Shown one piece after another: positions 43,247-53,844 of a DNA stretch of 64,000 nt. Location of the stretch: the NCBI GenBank assembly GCA_963921935.1, contig OY998181.1, forward strand, positions 134,935,423-134,999,422. The letters are read 5' to 3'. The stretch is from Galeruca laticollis (Eukaryota > Arthropoda > Insecta > Coleoptera > Chrysomelidae). Below the pieces are notes generated by a model. That model made no database searches. It saw nothing but the letters and a program-made list of their open reading frames with translations, and was not told the origin of the DNA. How positions within the stretch are numbered: the stretch's first letter is position 1; every line of letters begins with the position of its first letter. Made by a program: the position numbers and the translations under genes.

Positions 43247-44606
43247 TACCTTAACTTACACAAGGCACCGGGCTTCCATCTCATAGTCGCTGAAGTACTG
43301 AAAAACCTTCCTAGAAAAGAGGTTGTATTGCTGACTACAATCTACAACAGTATGCTTAGATTAAGCCATTATCCTATCCAGTGGAAACTTGCACATATAA
43401 TAATGATCAATAAACTTGGTAAGCCACCAACAGAAGCAAGTTCTTACCGACCAATAAGCCTTCTCCCCATAATGTCTAAAGTATTCGAACGCCTCATCCT
43501 AAATAGAATCGAAACTACAATTCCTATTGATGATCTCATCCCAGACTACCAATTTGGATTTAAGAAAGAACATTCAACGACCCAACAATGTCATAGAATA
43601 GTGAATAAAATAAAACATAGCCTGGAAGACAAGGAATTATGTGTGTCTGTGTTATTCAATATACGACAAGCATTTGGTAGAGTATGGCACAGCGGCCTCC
43701 TCTACAAAATTAAAACACATCTACTGGACCAACTATATCTCCTCTTAAAATCATATCTAAACGATCGACACATTCAAATAAAATTTGAAGATGGACTCTC
43801 AACTTTCCATCAAATTGAAACTGGAGTACCACAAGGCAGTGTCCTAGGCCCTTTCTTATACTTGTTATATACGGCAGATGTACCAACTACCAATGAAACG
43901 CTGATGATACGGCAATTATGTCATCTAATACTGATCCTAACACAGCTTCCAACCAACTTCAAAATCATCTAACTCTCCTGCAATCATGGTTAAAAAAATG
44001 GAAAATTGAAGTCAACACTAATAAATCTAACCAAATCACTTTCACCACAAAACAGTGTGCCTGTCCGCAAGTTACCATTAATGATGATCCAATACCGATA
44101 TGCAACAAAGTCAAATATCTTGGTCTTCATTTAGACCAAAAACTGACATGGAAAACTCACATAAAAGCTAAAAGAAAACAACTCCATATAAAAATTAAAA
44201 ATATGTATTGGCTAATTAACAAAAAATCTCAACTATCAAAAAGCAAAATCTTAATCTATAAAACCATACTAACACCTATATGGACATACGGCATTGAATT
44301 GTGGGGTTGCAGCAAACCATCTAACACCAAGATCCTGCAGTCCTTCCAATCTAAAACCATACGTCTATTAATAAATGCTCCATGGTATGTTTCAAATGAC
44401 ACTACACACAGAGATCTAAGAATACCATATATCAAAGACATCATCACAACTCGCTCAAATAAATACAGAAAGCGATGCACAGATCATAGCAATCAACTTA
44501 TTAGTAACTTGTTCAACCTACCATCAGAAGAAAGAAGTCTAAAAAGACTTTGGCCCGAAGATCTGTAAAAATCTAGAGAACCGTTAATGGATGGTTGAAT
44601 AAATAA
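43247..44606 (+). pseudogene. Jockey RT, third copy (J3)
   Basis: Starts TACCTTAACTTACACAAGGC directly after pogo-like B and runs in the order of J2: LNLHKAPGFHLIVAEVLKNL, SYRPISLLPIMSKVFERLIL, then VLFNIRQAFGRVWHSG (DIRQAFD of J1 changed to NIRQAFG, so the first catalytic Asp is lost), GVPQGSVLGPFLYLLY. The FADD region has lost 16 nt relative to J1 (ACGCTGATGATACG), 6 more than J2, consistent with a GCT..GCT slip. Second frame 43918-44568 ends LKRLWPEDL. The 3' UTR lacks the J2-specific 80 bp and ends AATAAATAAAAAAATAAAAAA. Confidence 0.85.
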
Positions 44607-45170
44607 AAAAATAAAAAAGATTTATGCGTCAGTCGAAAACTAACAGCGTCAGAAGTGAAACTTTTTATGTTTATGACGCAAAAACCGTCAATGAGTGTAC
44701 AAAGAAAATTCAAAAACATCAACAAAATAATTATTTAAAAAAATGAAAACAAAAATTATTTCCAAAATTAAAATAAAACAATAATTTTTCGGATAGACTA
44801 TATAAAAATGAACAATTTACAATAAAAGAAGAAGAAGACGAAAAATAAATGATCTTTTTAAGAAATTTGAATTTGAAAGCATATTAAGTCCTTTTTTAAA
44901 CATAAAAAAAACAAAAAAAGTACTGGCCCATGGGGGATTAACCCAGCGTCCCTTGCGTTATTAGCACGACGCGCTAACAAACTGAGCTATTTCATTTGAT
45001 TTTAAATCAAGTCGAGTGATGACAGGACGAGGAGATCAGCGTTGCGTCTCTCTCACTCAGTTAAGTGTATATGATAATTAGAAAAAGAAAAAGAGCTTTA
45101 CAACACTTGTTAGCCATTAACGGATTACATCCCAACTAAAAACTATGTAGTGTCCCATAAAAAGTTTCAC
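44607..45170. other. TIR-like segment with tRNA-like sequence
   Basis: Between GAAGTGAAACTTTTTATG (44655-44672) and its inverted copy CATAAAAAGTTTCACTTC (about 45161-45178) lie about 520 bp with no ORF. The segment includes the tRNA-Ile-like sequence. It may be a small non-autonomous element. Confidence 0.45.
44924..44996 (-). tRNA. tRNA-Ile(AAT)-like pseudogene
   Basis: Minus strand reads TAGCTCAGTTTGTTAGCGCG, TCGTG-CTAATAA-CGCAA (anticodon AAT), then GGGTTAATCCCCCATGGGCC A. A box and anticodon arm match eukaryotic tRNA-Ile(AAT). Damage: the 5' acceptor strand (AATGAAA) no longer pairs with TGGGCCA, the T arm reads GGGTTAATCCC where GGTTCGATCC is expected, one mismatch in the anticodon stem. 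A T-rich terminator-like run follows. Either a tRNA pseudogene or the tRNA head of a SINE. Confidence 0.6.
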
Positions 45171-45171
45171 T

Positions 45172-45447
45172 TCAAAAAGCAGCTATTTCCACTTCACCTC
45201 CATAAATTCGTTGTTTCGATAAATGGTTGTAATAATCTTCATTATTTGAAATTTGTATATCATATACTCCTTCTCCACATATAAATTCTTTAAAATTGTC
45301 CCAATGATCGTGAATAAATTTCACTATTATTAATCGTATCAAATAATGAAATTTTTGAGTTGAAAAAATAAAATAAGACAAACATCTGAACAAGCAATTT
45401 CCATCGCCAACGACTGAAATTGAAGTTTTTTGTCCATTCATTTTCAT
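45172..45447 (-). pseudogene. OTU-domain protease fragment
   Basis: Minus-strand ORF of 91 residues: MKMNGQKTSISVVGDGNCLF with RCLSYF, the DGNC motif of OTU cysteine proteases (Asp and catalytic Cys). It continues FIHDHWDNFKEFICGEGVYD and YGGEVEIAAF, the conserved central W-G-G-E-x-E region. It ends at a 31-bp repeat (45148-45178) before the catalytic His, so the domain is incomplete. OTU domains (deubiquitinases) are carried by several TE and virus groups in insects. The copy lies between direct repeats of TAGTGTCCCATAAAAAGTTT(CACTTC) at 45148 and 45884. Confidence 0.6.
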
Positions 45448-45883
45448 TTATCAAAAAATAATTTTAAATTATTATTATTTCCTTTTTCAATATATTTCAA
45501 TACTCTTGTTACGTTTTATTACATATTTTTTTCAAAATAATACAAATAAATACACAATGCAAAGAAATTTCCTAGTTTTTATCGCCTTAATTTTAAAGGT
45601 AAACAATTTCTATATTAATTTCGCACTGGATTATACCAATATCGGCAGAAATTATTAAGCGCTTTTGGTATCCTTTTCCCCCCGAATGCGTTCTCACTTT
45701 ATCGTTCGCGCAGCGAAGTGGGGATTGATAAACGGAATAACATGATCGCCATCAATAAACAATGCCCTGCGACTATTCTCGGCGTCTCCTCTTTGTGCGG
45801 ATCTTCGTTAATTTTTTCCGCCTCTCTCACAAGGAGTTTAACAGTTTTGTTAGCTCGACGAGTTAACTCTCATGACAAAACGC
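45448..45883. other. Non-coding part of unknown repeat
   Basis: AT-rich, then a GC-richer part from 45680 (CGAATGCGTTCTCACTTTAT...). The small ORF 45718-45927 shows no motif. The stretch ends at the second direct repeat. Confidence 0.35.
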
Positions 45884-45909
45884 TAGTGTCCCATAAAAAG
45901 TTTCACTTC
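45884..45909. repeat. Second copy of the TAGTGTCCCATAAAAAG repeat
   Basis: Same as 45148-45178 through CACTTCAAAAA. An inverted partial copy is at 44655. Confidence 0.75.
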
Positions 45910-46275
45910 AAAAATTCTCAGAAGTAGGAAATTAAAACATACCGTGTTTTTCGATTGAAGGGCAGTATACTTTAACACTGACTCACCATTTATCACTTTA
46001 TTAAATATAAGTTAGACCATCTACTATATTATCCAATCAAAATGCAGGAATTCCTCATATTTCACCATCTTTCCTCATATCATCTACCATTTCACCAGAA
46101 TATTGCCTTTTCCAATACCAAAATCAATTCCAGTACGTAGATTCGTCTAAAATTTATTAGAAATTATTAGTTTTTTCTAAAAATTATTAATGTTAGTCAT
46201 ATATACCAGGAGAAATAATTCAAGTCAGCTCATTGTCTACTACATACAAAAGCTGGAGTGCGTTCAGAAATATTA
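45910..46275 (+). repeat. Flank of pogo-like C, duplicated at 37104
   Basis: Matches 37104-37468 almost base for base. No gene. Confidence 0.85.
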
Positions 46276-46864
46276 GGGGAGACCGGGGATGATTTGGACA
46301 CGGGGATATAATGGACAAGTTTAAATTTCCCTCCTTAATAGAAGTTTCGACGTTATGTTTTATGTTTCTAATCGTTAATACCTTAAATAATCTGTTGGCA
46401 AACGGACGTTGGCACGGAGTGAGTTTTATTGTTAGCACCATTTTTCGTTGTTTAGGCAGTTGTAGGTAACTTTTTAAGGTGAGATTATAACCGTTTATCT
46501 AAAATTTGTTAAGGTAATAATTTGTTTTACCGCTTCTGTCTGTATCTTTGATATTTAAGATTATATGTTTGTTGTATTTAAAGAACAACAATATACGATT
46601 GAAGTGTTATAACCTAAAATCTGTAGTAGGCTACCTTGGGGATAAAATGGACACCTGTCCATTCTATCCCCAAGCTAGTGCAATGTATCCTTGAAATTAA
46701 TTATTAACGCTTTTTATGTTTATTAAGGATGTGGAAAAAGTTCTCAATAATCAGAAAAGCTTGAGAGGTTAGGCCTATACGTAAAAAAAGCAAAGCAAGT
46801 GGGCTCAGAAAATATGATTTTTAATTCGACAAGTTTTCATAGTTTTAAAATATCCTGAATCATG

Positions 46865-48250
46865 GAAGGAGAAACATCAAGCTGGTGAGGATTGGTTTTC
46901 TGGTTTCATGAAGCGACATTCAAATTTATCGATAAGAAAAGCAGAAGCAACCTCTTTAGCCAGAATGACAGCTTTCAACAGAACGACAGTTAAGGAGTTC
47001 GTCAATAATTTGGAAAATATTTAAATCAGAAAAAATTTCAAGCAGCTGATATCTTTAACCTTGACGAAACTGGCGTAACGATAGTACCTGCCGTTGAAAA
47101 GGTTATTGGACAAAAAGGAGAAAAGCAGATCAGTAATAAATATGGTGTTCTCATGCTGTTCTCATTTCAGGTGGGTCAGGTCACATCAAGAGAGAGAGAG
47201 GAGAATTAGTAACACAAGTTGCTATAATTTGTGCCAACGGAAATGCCTTACTTCCAGTTTTTGTATTTCCACGAGTGAGATTTGATGAGAAGTGGATGAT
47301 GTGAGGAACAACTCCAGGATCCTTAGATCTAGTCCACAAGTCGGGCTGGATGACCTCAGAAAATTTTATTAAAGTTCTAAGGTTTTTTAAAGAAAATGTC
47401 AGGTGTGGAATCGACCATCCTGTCCTCCTTATCATGATTCGCATATGAGCGTAGAGGGTATAAATTATTGTCGGGAAAACGTCATTACGATTCTTACGCT
47501 TCCACCTCACACATCAAACTGTCTCCAACCGTTGGATCACTGTATGTTTGGACCATTTAAAAAATATTTCAGCGAAGCAGTTTACACACGGATGATAAAT
47601 CATCCAAATGAAACGATCTCAATTTACTCGTTACCTGAACACTGCTGCAAAGCCAGGGACAGAGCAGAAATTCCTGAAAATGTCAAATCGGGTTTTTTAA
47701 AATGTGGTATATCACCATTCGATAGGAACATTTTTTATGACTACGATTTTCTGTGCTCTTCAGTCTCAGATCGTCCATACCTCTTTCAGAACCCCTTATA
47801 GAAGCAGAAGAAATGTCAGGTGAGACTGAAACCACTCCGGTTTCTTCCACTGAAACAATCTCTGTGGAAACTTTCTACTCTATTCTCTCAACATCCACTA
47901 CTGAATTTCCTTCGACTCCTAAGTGTCTGGTTTCTTCATTTCTACAGAACTAATATGTCCGTTTCCTAAAGCTAAACCAAGAAAGGAAAGTAAAAAAGGA
48001 GGTCGGGAGTGAGGAAAATCTATGATCGCGACAGATACTCTTGAAAAGGAAGCGTTGGAAGAAAAAGAACGGAATCGTAACTAAAAGAGAGTCAGAGCAA
48101 TAAAGAGAGTTTTTGAGGAATCATCCGATGAAGAAATTGGAGACTTTATCACAAAAGATTCTTCTTCAAAATGGGAAGAAACTGAAGAGGATGATGATGT
48201 TCATACAAATTTAGACGTTGCTGTTGAAGGTGACTGTATAGAAGAGATGT
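46865..48250 (+). pseudogene. pogo-like C transposase (CENPB HTH + DDE_1), decayed
   Basis: The first HTH is not recognisable. From 46865: SWKEKHQAGEDWFSGFMKRH and NLSIRKAEATSLARMTAFNR, the second half of the CENPB HTH. FNLDETGVTIVPAVEKVIGQ (first Asp, about 47057-47115) is followed by a shift and GELVTQVAIICANGNALLPV, FVFPRVRFDEKWMM, then DSHMS (second Asp, about 47438) and INYCRENVITILTLPPHTSN with LQPLDHCMFGPFKKYF (third Asp, about 47530-47570). C terminus: IPENVKSGFLKCGISPFDRN, then a serine/threonine-rich part and an acidic tail to 48250. Many stops and shifts. It is a pogo/jerky-like lineage distinct from A and B. Confidence 0.75.
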
Positions 48251-49074
48251 AAAATTCTCGGTAATATTCTCAAGTTAGAGAATGCTTGAACAGAATTTAC
48301 AATTATATATAATAAACTGTCTTCCCATGGATATTTTTTGAATTAAAATATTTCCAAACGTTACTTTTCGGTTTTGTGGTACCCTTCAATTTATTTTGCT
48401 CCATGTTCGCGTTTCTAGGGGATTTTCCTGAATCACTGTTGCCAGCCAGATGTAAAATACTGTTGCCAGAATTATAGAAAAGGTTAGAGAAACTCAAAAT
48501 TTTTAAAATTATTGCAAAATTTTTCAGTGTAAATTGTGTAGAAAAACTTCTCTAGAGAATATTCTCCTCTCACATATCTACTTTATAGTTGTGAAAGTTT
48601 TGTCAAAAAAGGGGAAGTTCTCAAATGAACTATGTGGCTAGAGTTGAAAAAAAAATTACAGGAAGGTTTTGAAGTGAAGTTCTTCAAAACACTTCCTTCC
48701 CTCCAATCGTTTTCAAGAGACATTAGAAGAATCTTCTTTCGTAACTTTCCAGAAAGCCAATAGAAGACACCCGCCCAATATTCAAAAACATGTTTTATTT
48801 TAATACAGATCTCTCAGCATTATGTCTACAATAAGTTTTCCAATACTATTTGTAACATAAATTAAGTTTTAGTTTATATAATTACACGATATCGACTGGT
48901 TTGTTGTAGTTTTTTTTTATTTTAACTACATGTCCACTGTATCCGCCGAATACTTCCAAAGTAACCCCGTACCCGGGGACAATTTGGACAAAGGAGGTAG
49001 GTCTACTTAGGTGATAATTTGAAGAAACGGTTTAACTTAGGCAATCACAAAAACAATAGATCCCCAGTCTCCCC
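48251..49074. other. 3' non-coding part of pogo-like C
   Basis: No gene; one motif copy at 48975-48990 and a diverged inverted one near 48930, then the terminal repeat. Confidence 0.5.
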
Positions 49075-49076
49075 TA

Positions 49077-49735
49077 CCCAGTGTTCCTTGTGTAAATAAA
49101 TTTACCGTTTTGCATTCAAATATTACAGGGTACTCTAATTATTAACGTCATAGCGTTTAAAAATGTGTGGAAGTTTAAAAGTTTTACCCAAAATGACCCT
49201 TTATTACCATACTAACAGAGCATGGTAAGAATTACCTGACATGAGCAATAAAGCGATTTGACAGATTTTAGTTTGACAGAAACATTTTTGTGGAAATATT
49301 TTTATGAACTTGATATTAGTATTATGAAACAGGCGTATTAACAATCAAACCATCATATCCTGCTTTTTAAAATGACTCTCCAGATCAACAATATAGTTTA
49401 TGCCATTTATAATGAAATAAAAATTCTAGTATATATTGATAAAAACTGTATTAAGATATTTATATAGATAAAGAAACTTGGACTCTGATCTCAGGTTGTG
49501 CCTACACTTTTCTGGGGTTTAACTATTTTAAGCGTGAGTTAGTAGGGTAGTTTCCGGGCGCAATGAATTCTCTTTATTGTATGCCAGGAGAATTTATAAG
49601 TTGATTATGTAATCAAATATTATTAACTTCAAAATAAATTACAAAGAGAAATCATAGAACATTTAAAATTAGTCAAAATATTCAATAAAGTCATATAATT
49701 AAGCCAAAAAAACAAGGTTCGTCTCACAATAACAT
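49077..49735. other. Spacer without recognisable gene
   Basis: About 660 bp, AT-rich, no motif on either strand. Confidence 0.45.
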
Positions 49736-49826
49736 TTAGGCTAAACTCAGACAGACCACAGCGACGCGACACGACAACTTCATAAATGTGGTTGTTAGTG
49801 GGCGGAGGTCGTGGTTATATTAAAAA

Positions 49827-51202
49827 TGCAGAATATTCAGAACAGTACTCAGACGAACGACTTCTTGAAAATTATCTCAGTGACGGTCGCTACCTGTGGA
49901 CGGTATCACCCACAAAATTGTCGTTGCTGGTGGTTGAATACAAAACACATGGACGACAGATCGCCTTCTCAATGCGACAACTGGCCAATTTTTGTTTCCT
50001 GTCAACTTTCTCTAGTATGATCATAGACGTCGTAGTTGAAGTTTGTTTTTCAATTATATTTGTAGGAACATCGAAATATTGTAACAATCCTTTTTTTTAG
50101 TGTATGTACAAAGAAATATATATCCACTTTCTAAAGCACGAAAGAATTACCAGAACTAAATACTCACACATTTAATGATTACAATAACATCAATACAGTA
50201 ACCCTAAAATTTAGTATTTAGTATTTTAGTTTCATTATTAGTTCAGTTCTTATTCCGAAAAGAACATCCCGTTGCCAAATACCTGCAAGAAATGAAGTTA
50301 GTTGAAATATATTTGTGGTATTGATATTATCAGTAATATAATAAGTATTCGTAAGACTCGACCGCAATTTTATACTAAGTGGACGTGAAATTTTGCTACA
50401 TGTAGTTTTTTTTTATTTTCAGCTGTTGCACTACAAAGAAAATGGAAAAGTCTAAGGGATTCTTACAACCGAGAGCTACGAAAAAATACCACAACGAAAA
50501 GAAGTTCTGGGCATCAAAACATCGCCAATATTTATATTTTCACAATTTAGCTTTTCTACAAAATTTAGCTGAGAAAAGAGTTGCTGAAAATTCTCTGGCA
50601 GATAGTCAGATCAACGAAGATTCTCAGCAAAAGGAACATGATGCAGAAAATGACGGACCTCCGAAAAGCTTGTTAAAAGAAAGAAGTTGAAGACAAAAGA
50701 TCAGGAAGATCAGCTGATTAAGTAATTGTCATCTTCCTTGTCTGATCGACTAAAAGCCCAACATGTCTCTCCAGCAAATAATAGCACTGACAGTGATGTA
50801 CATTTTTTATTATCATTGTATGACAATTTTAAAATGATTGACAATAATATGAACCTACAGGCGCATATAGAAATCCTGAACGTCATTCAAAACTATCGTC
50901 GCCTCCCACCACCCCCTACTTGGAACTATGATCAATCTAGATATTACGGGGAACAGTATAGGCAAGACTACAATACGGCAGTTAGTCAATCTTTACAGCA
51001 AACGATGTCTTCATACCAACAACAATATTCGAAACCTTCAACCAGTCACTTCGTTGAAGTTCAGCAACAAGGGCGCAGCTTTAACATTACCTCTCCCATA
51101 CCTGCACTAACGTTTATATTAGCTGAAACCCCTCAAGTCACTTCATCACTAAGTGAATCCATTCAAGATGACGAATCAATTATGTCAAATATTTATGATT
51201 AA
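49827..51202 (+). pseudogene. Harbinger-2 MADF/BESS gene, frameshifted
   Basis: Start MQNIQNSTQTNDFLKIIS at 49827, then after a shift near 49880 GRYLWTVSP: the first half of a MADF domain. An intron ends at TTATTTTCAG (50422); exon 2 reads VALQRKWKSLRDSYNRELRK (50425 on), the second half of MADF, then, after a shift, FWASKHRQYLYFHNLAFLQN. A stop at 50688-50690 precedes another open part, 50726-51202, with DVHFLLSLYDNFKMIDNNMN and LQAHIEILNVI, a BESS motif, and a Q/S-rich tail. Residue order equals the Harbinger-1 protein. Confidence 0.75.
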
Positions 51203-51535
51203 CTTTTATGTAAATTGATTGGTAACTATGAAATAAAAAGTTACTTACCTCGTCAATGCAAGTCGTTCCTCAACTGGTATACACTTTCTCATATTTGTGT
51301 TTTTTCGACATATACTGTTAGTTCATTCTTGTAATATATAGTCAAATGTAGTTTGACTCATTCTGAAATAATTAAGAAATTTATCATCGTACATTCTCAG
51401 TGAATGGTAGAGTAACTGAAATTGACTCTCATCTTTGATTTCTATAATCGGATGAATCCAATACACCCTATTCCGACGCCGCCTCTGCCTTCGCCGTAAT
51501 ATCAGCCATAACAAGGCTTCTTCTTCAAACTCCAT
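50240..51535 (-). pseudogene. Harbinger-2 transposase, DDE exon deleted
   Basis: Exon 1 51535-51249: MEFEEEALLWLILRRRQRRR (basic), YHSLRMYDDKFLNYFRMSQT, FDYILQE then a TGA at about 51324, continuing KCIPVEERLALTR to a GTAAGT donor (51248-51243). The acceptor TTTCTTGCAG precedes 50282, where reading continues YLATGCSFRNKN before a stop; ALTRYLATG joins the helix-turn-helix segment correctly across the intron. The catalytic DDE part expected next is missing. Confidence 0.78.
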
Positions 51536-51676
51536 ACTGAATCTGATAAACACTACTGTCGTTAATTGAAGTCTGAACGAACTACTAATTTGTAGTCAAA
51601 CTGTCGTCGTCTTCAACAACAGATGACGACAACACAAACTAGTCGCGTCGCTGTGGTCCGTCTGAGTTTAACCTTA

Positions 51677-53590
51677 CAGTTATAGAAGGGAAAAACACTC
51701 AGACTATATTTTATCCCAAAAAACACTAGATAATGTCTACCCTACATATATATTAATAAGTTTAAATTTAGAAAGAAAACAAACCAATGTTTTCATTTCT
51801 TCTTTATAAAAATAAAGAGCCATCAAACCTGTTTAGGTCAAAGGACGCAGTCCACGAAAGTTGGTTCTGTCCTTGAATGATGAAACTCCAGAGTAAAGCC
51901 AGATTAATATTGCCAATTAATCTTTGACAGTTAGACTTTGACAATGTCTTTGAAATAAATCTGTGTATATTCCACTGTAAATGAGAACACTAGTTTCAGT
52001 GCAAATGATAAAACAATAATATGGTCTGTGATTGGTATGCAAAAAACATAAATCTGATTATACAAAAAAACAAAGATGTTCTATGAAATAGGAAAACAAT
52101 TTAATATTTAACAATATAATTGAAAACAGATATAGGTGAACAGATGCAATAACATGTTAATCAAAAAATTAATTACTTATGAAATTCCAAAATGGTTCTA
52201 AATAAAAAAATGAATGCATACACCAACCAGTATATATTTAATAACTTTAAATGGTCTTTAGGTATTATATTAATGAAAATTACTTACATTCAATGTAGTA
52301 CACAGATAACTTCAAGTCAAGGTGTAGGTACTAATTCTCGAAAAAGAGAAAAGTGAATCGACATGAAAGGTCTGCGAATTAGGATAAGCCAACTACACTA
52401 TTGGCACTGTATACTATGAAATACTATGCGAATTTACAAATACATCTATTGGTAGTATATCAATCAACAGATGACATCATAGGTAATAGTTATTTATTTA
52501 TTTGAAAATTCAAAAAGAAATAATAAAATTATTAATAAACATGTTAAGCATGTTACACATTGTGGTATATAATAGCAGCAATATCATACTGGAAGTGGGT
52601 AAAATATGTCTTCAACATATTACAAATTATTACATCAACATTTATTCACGACCCCAGATATTCTGGAGCTCTTTAATTTAGGGCCCCCAGTTGCAAAATA
52701 ATTAAAAGAGGTGCAAGACAAGAACACAAACAGCAATAAAAAGTGGTGCCATAACTTTTTCTTTTTCACTTCTACCATACTCAGAAGAACTGGACCAATC
52801 ATCTGACAATAATGCAGTTTTTAACTGGCATATCTTATAAAAATTCTTCGGCACCATTTGTTTAAACTTCAATGATTAACCACCCAACCTTAAATTTATA
52901 ATTTCAAAATAATATATTTGTTGATAACTATGTCGTTGTCTCTTAAGTTTAGAAATTTGCTGGTTCTGGGAATACTTTTACTCTAGTCGAAGAAGTCAAT
53001 TTACCAGGTAAAGTTTACCTTTCCTCAAATACCTGAACGCACCCCTGGATGGTTATACTTTCAAAGCTATGATTAATTAATTGCACAGCTTACTGCAATA
53101 GACATGATAATTAATTTTGAAAGAACTGTTCTATGTTTGGTGGTTTCCATTTCCAAAAAATAGATTTCAACACGAAATACACATTTTGGAAAAAGTTTCT
53201 TTTTGAAATTCATGCTTTATAACATTGGATAAAGATTCCATAAAAAATGGCTTTAGGTATAAATATAATCATGTAAGATATCGCACCATTGACTGCTTAA
53301 AAATTGAAAAACAAAAAAAACTTCAAAAACGGTGAATCGATTACTCTCATGGTCAGAATATAAAAAGAGCAGTATAGCAGTATCTTGGGTCTTGTTCTCC
53401 AAATGATTTAGTGAATTGTTTTTCGCCAGGTCTTGTGGAAGAATGGACACATCGCTCACTGTGTTTATAGAGGCCCAACTTAAAAAATTGCCACTTTTAG
53501 TTAATTGTACCATAACATTCGCAATTATTTATTTTAATGACTAACAATAGTGGCACATTGTTATCTCACTGTAGTACCGCTAGAAAGAGC
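51677..53590. other. Long stretch without recognisable feature
   Basis: About 1.9 kb of AT-rich DNA. ORFs such as 53253-53513 (minus) show no motif, and no inverted repeats or RT/DDE remnants were seen. It is the largest unassigned block in the window; it may be unique host DNA or very old TE sequence. Confidence 0.5.
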
Positions 53591-53844
53591 TAGTGTCACT
53601 ATTGTTTTTTGCACGTTGCACTGTGAGGCGACAATACCGGCACAATAACTCACGAGTGTCAGTGACCATCGCAGTGTGAATAAAGTAAAAAGGCGCAACA
53701 TTGACATACAGTTCGAATCGGTATTTCAGTGAGTTCGCATCGATAAGCTTACGATGGAAAATAACCAGTGTAGTTATAAATTTAAAAACTTTTTATAGGT
53801 AATTAGTGAATTGATAAGACAATAATAAACTATATCGTGTAAAT

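Larger units (their letters stand above)
46276..49074 (+). mobile_element. pogo-like element C
   Basis: 2,799 bp; left end GGGGAGACCGGGGAT, right end (rc) GGGGAGACTGGGGAT, with TA at 46274-46275 and 49075-49076. Subterminal motif GGGGATAAAATGGACA-like: at 46285 (tandem), 46638, inverted at 46656, and GGGGACAATTTGGACA at 48975. Carries a decayed DDE_1 transposase. Confidence 0.85.
49739..51673. mobile_element. Harbinger-2, internally deleted two-gene element
   Basis: 1,935 bp with TTA at 49736-49738 and 51674-51676. Inverted ends GGCTAAACTCAGACAGACCA and GGTTAAACTCAGACGGACCA (rc), both continuing CAGCGACGCGAC: 30 of 32 positions match. Gene layout is that of Harbinger-1: MADF/BESS gene on plus, transposase on minus, with the transposase intron containing the second MADF exon. 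The DDE exon has been reduced to about 13 codons, so the copy is non-autonomous. Confidence 0.88.

Noticed and set aside
49786..50100. 104-residue plus ORF as an independent small gene
   Set aside because: Contains part of the frameshifted MADF exon of Harbinger-2; the N-terminal and C-terminal residues are chance.
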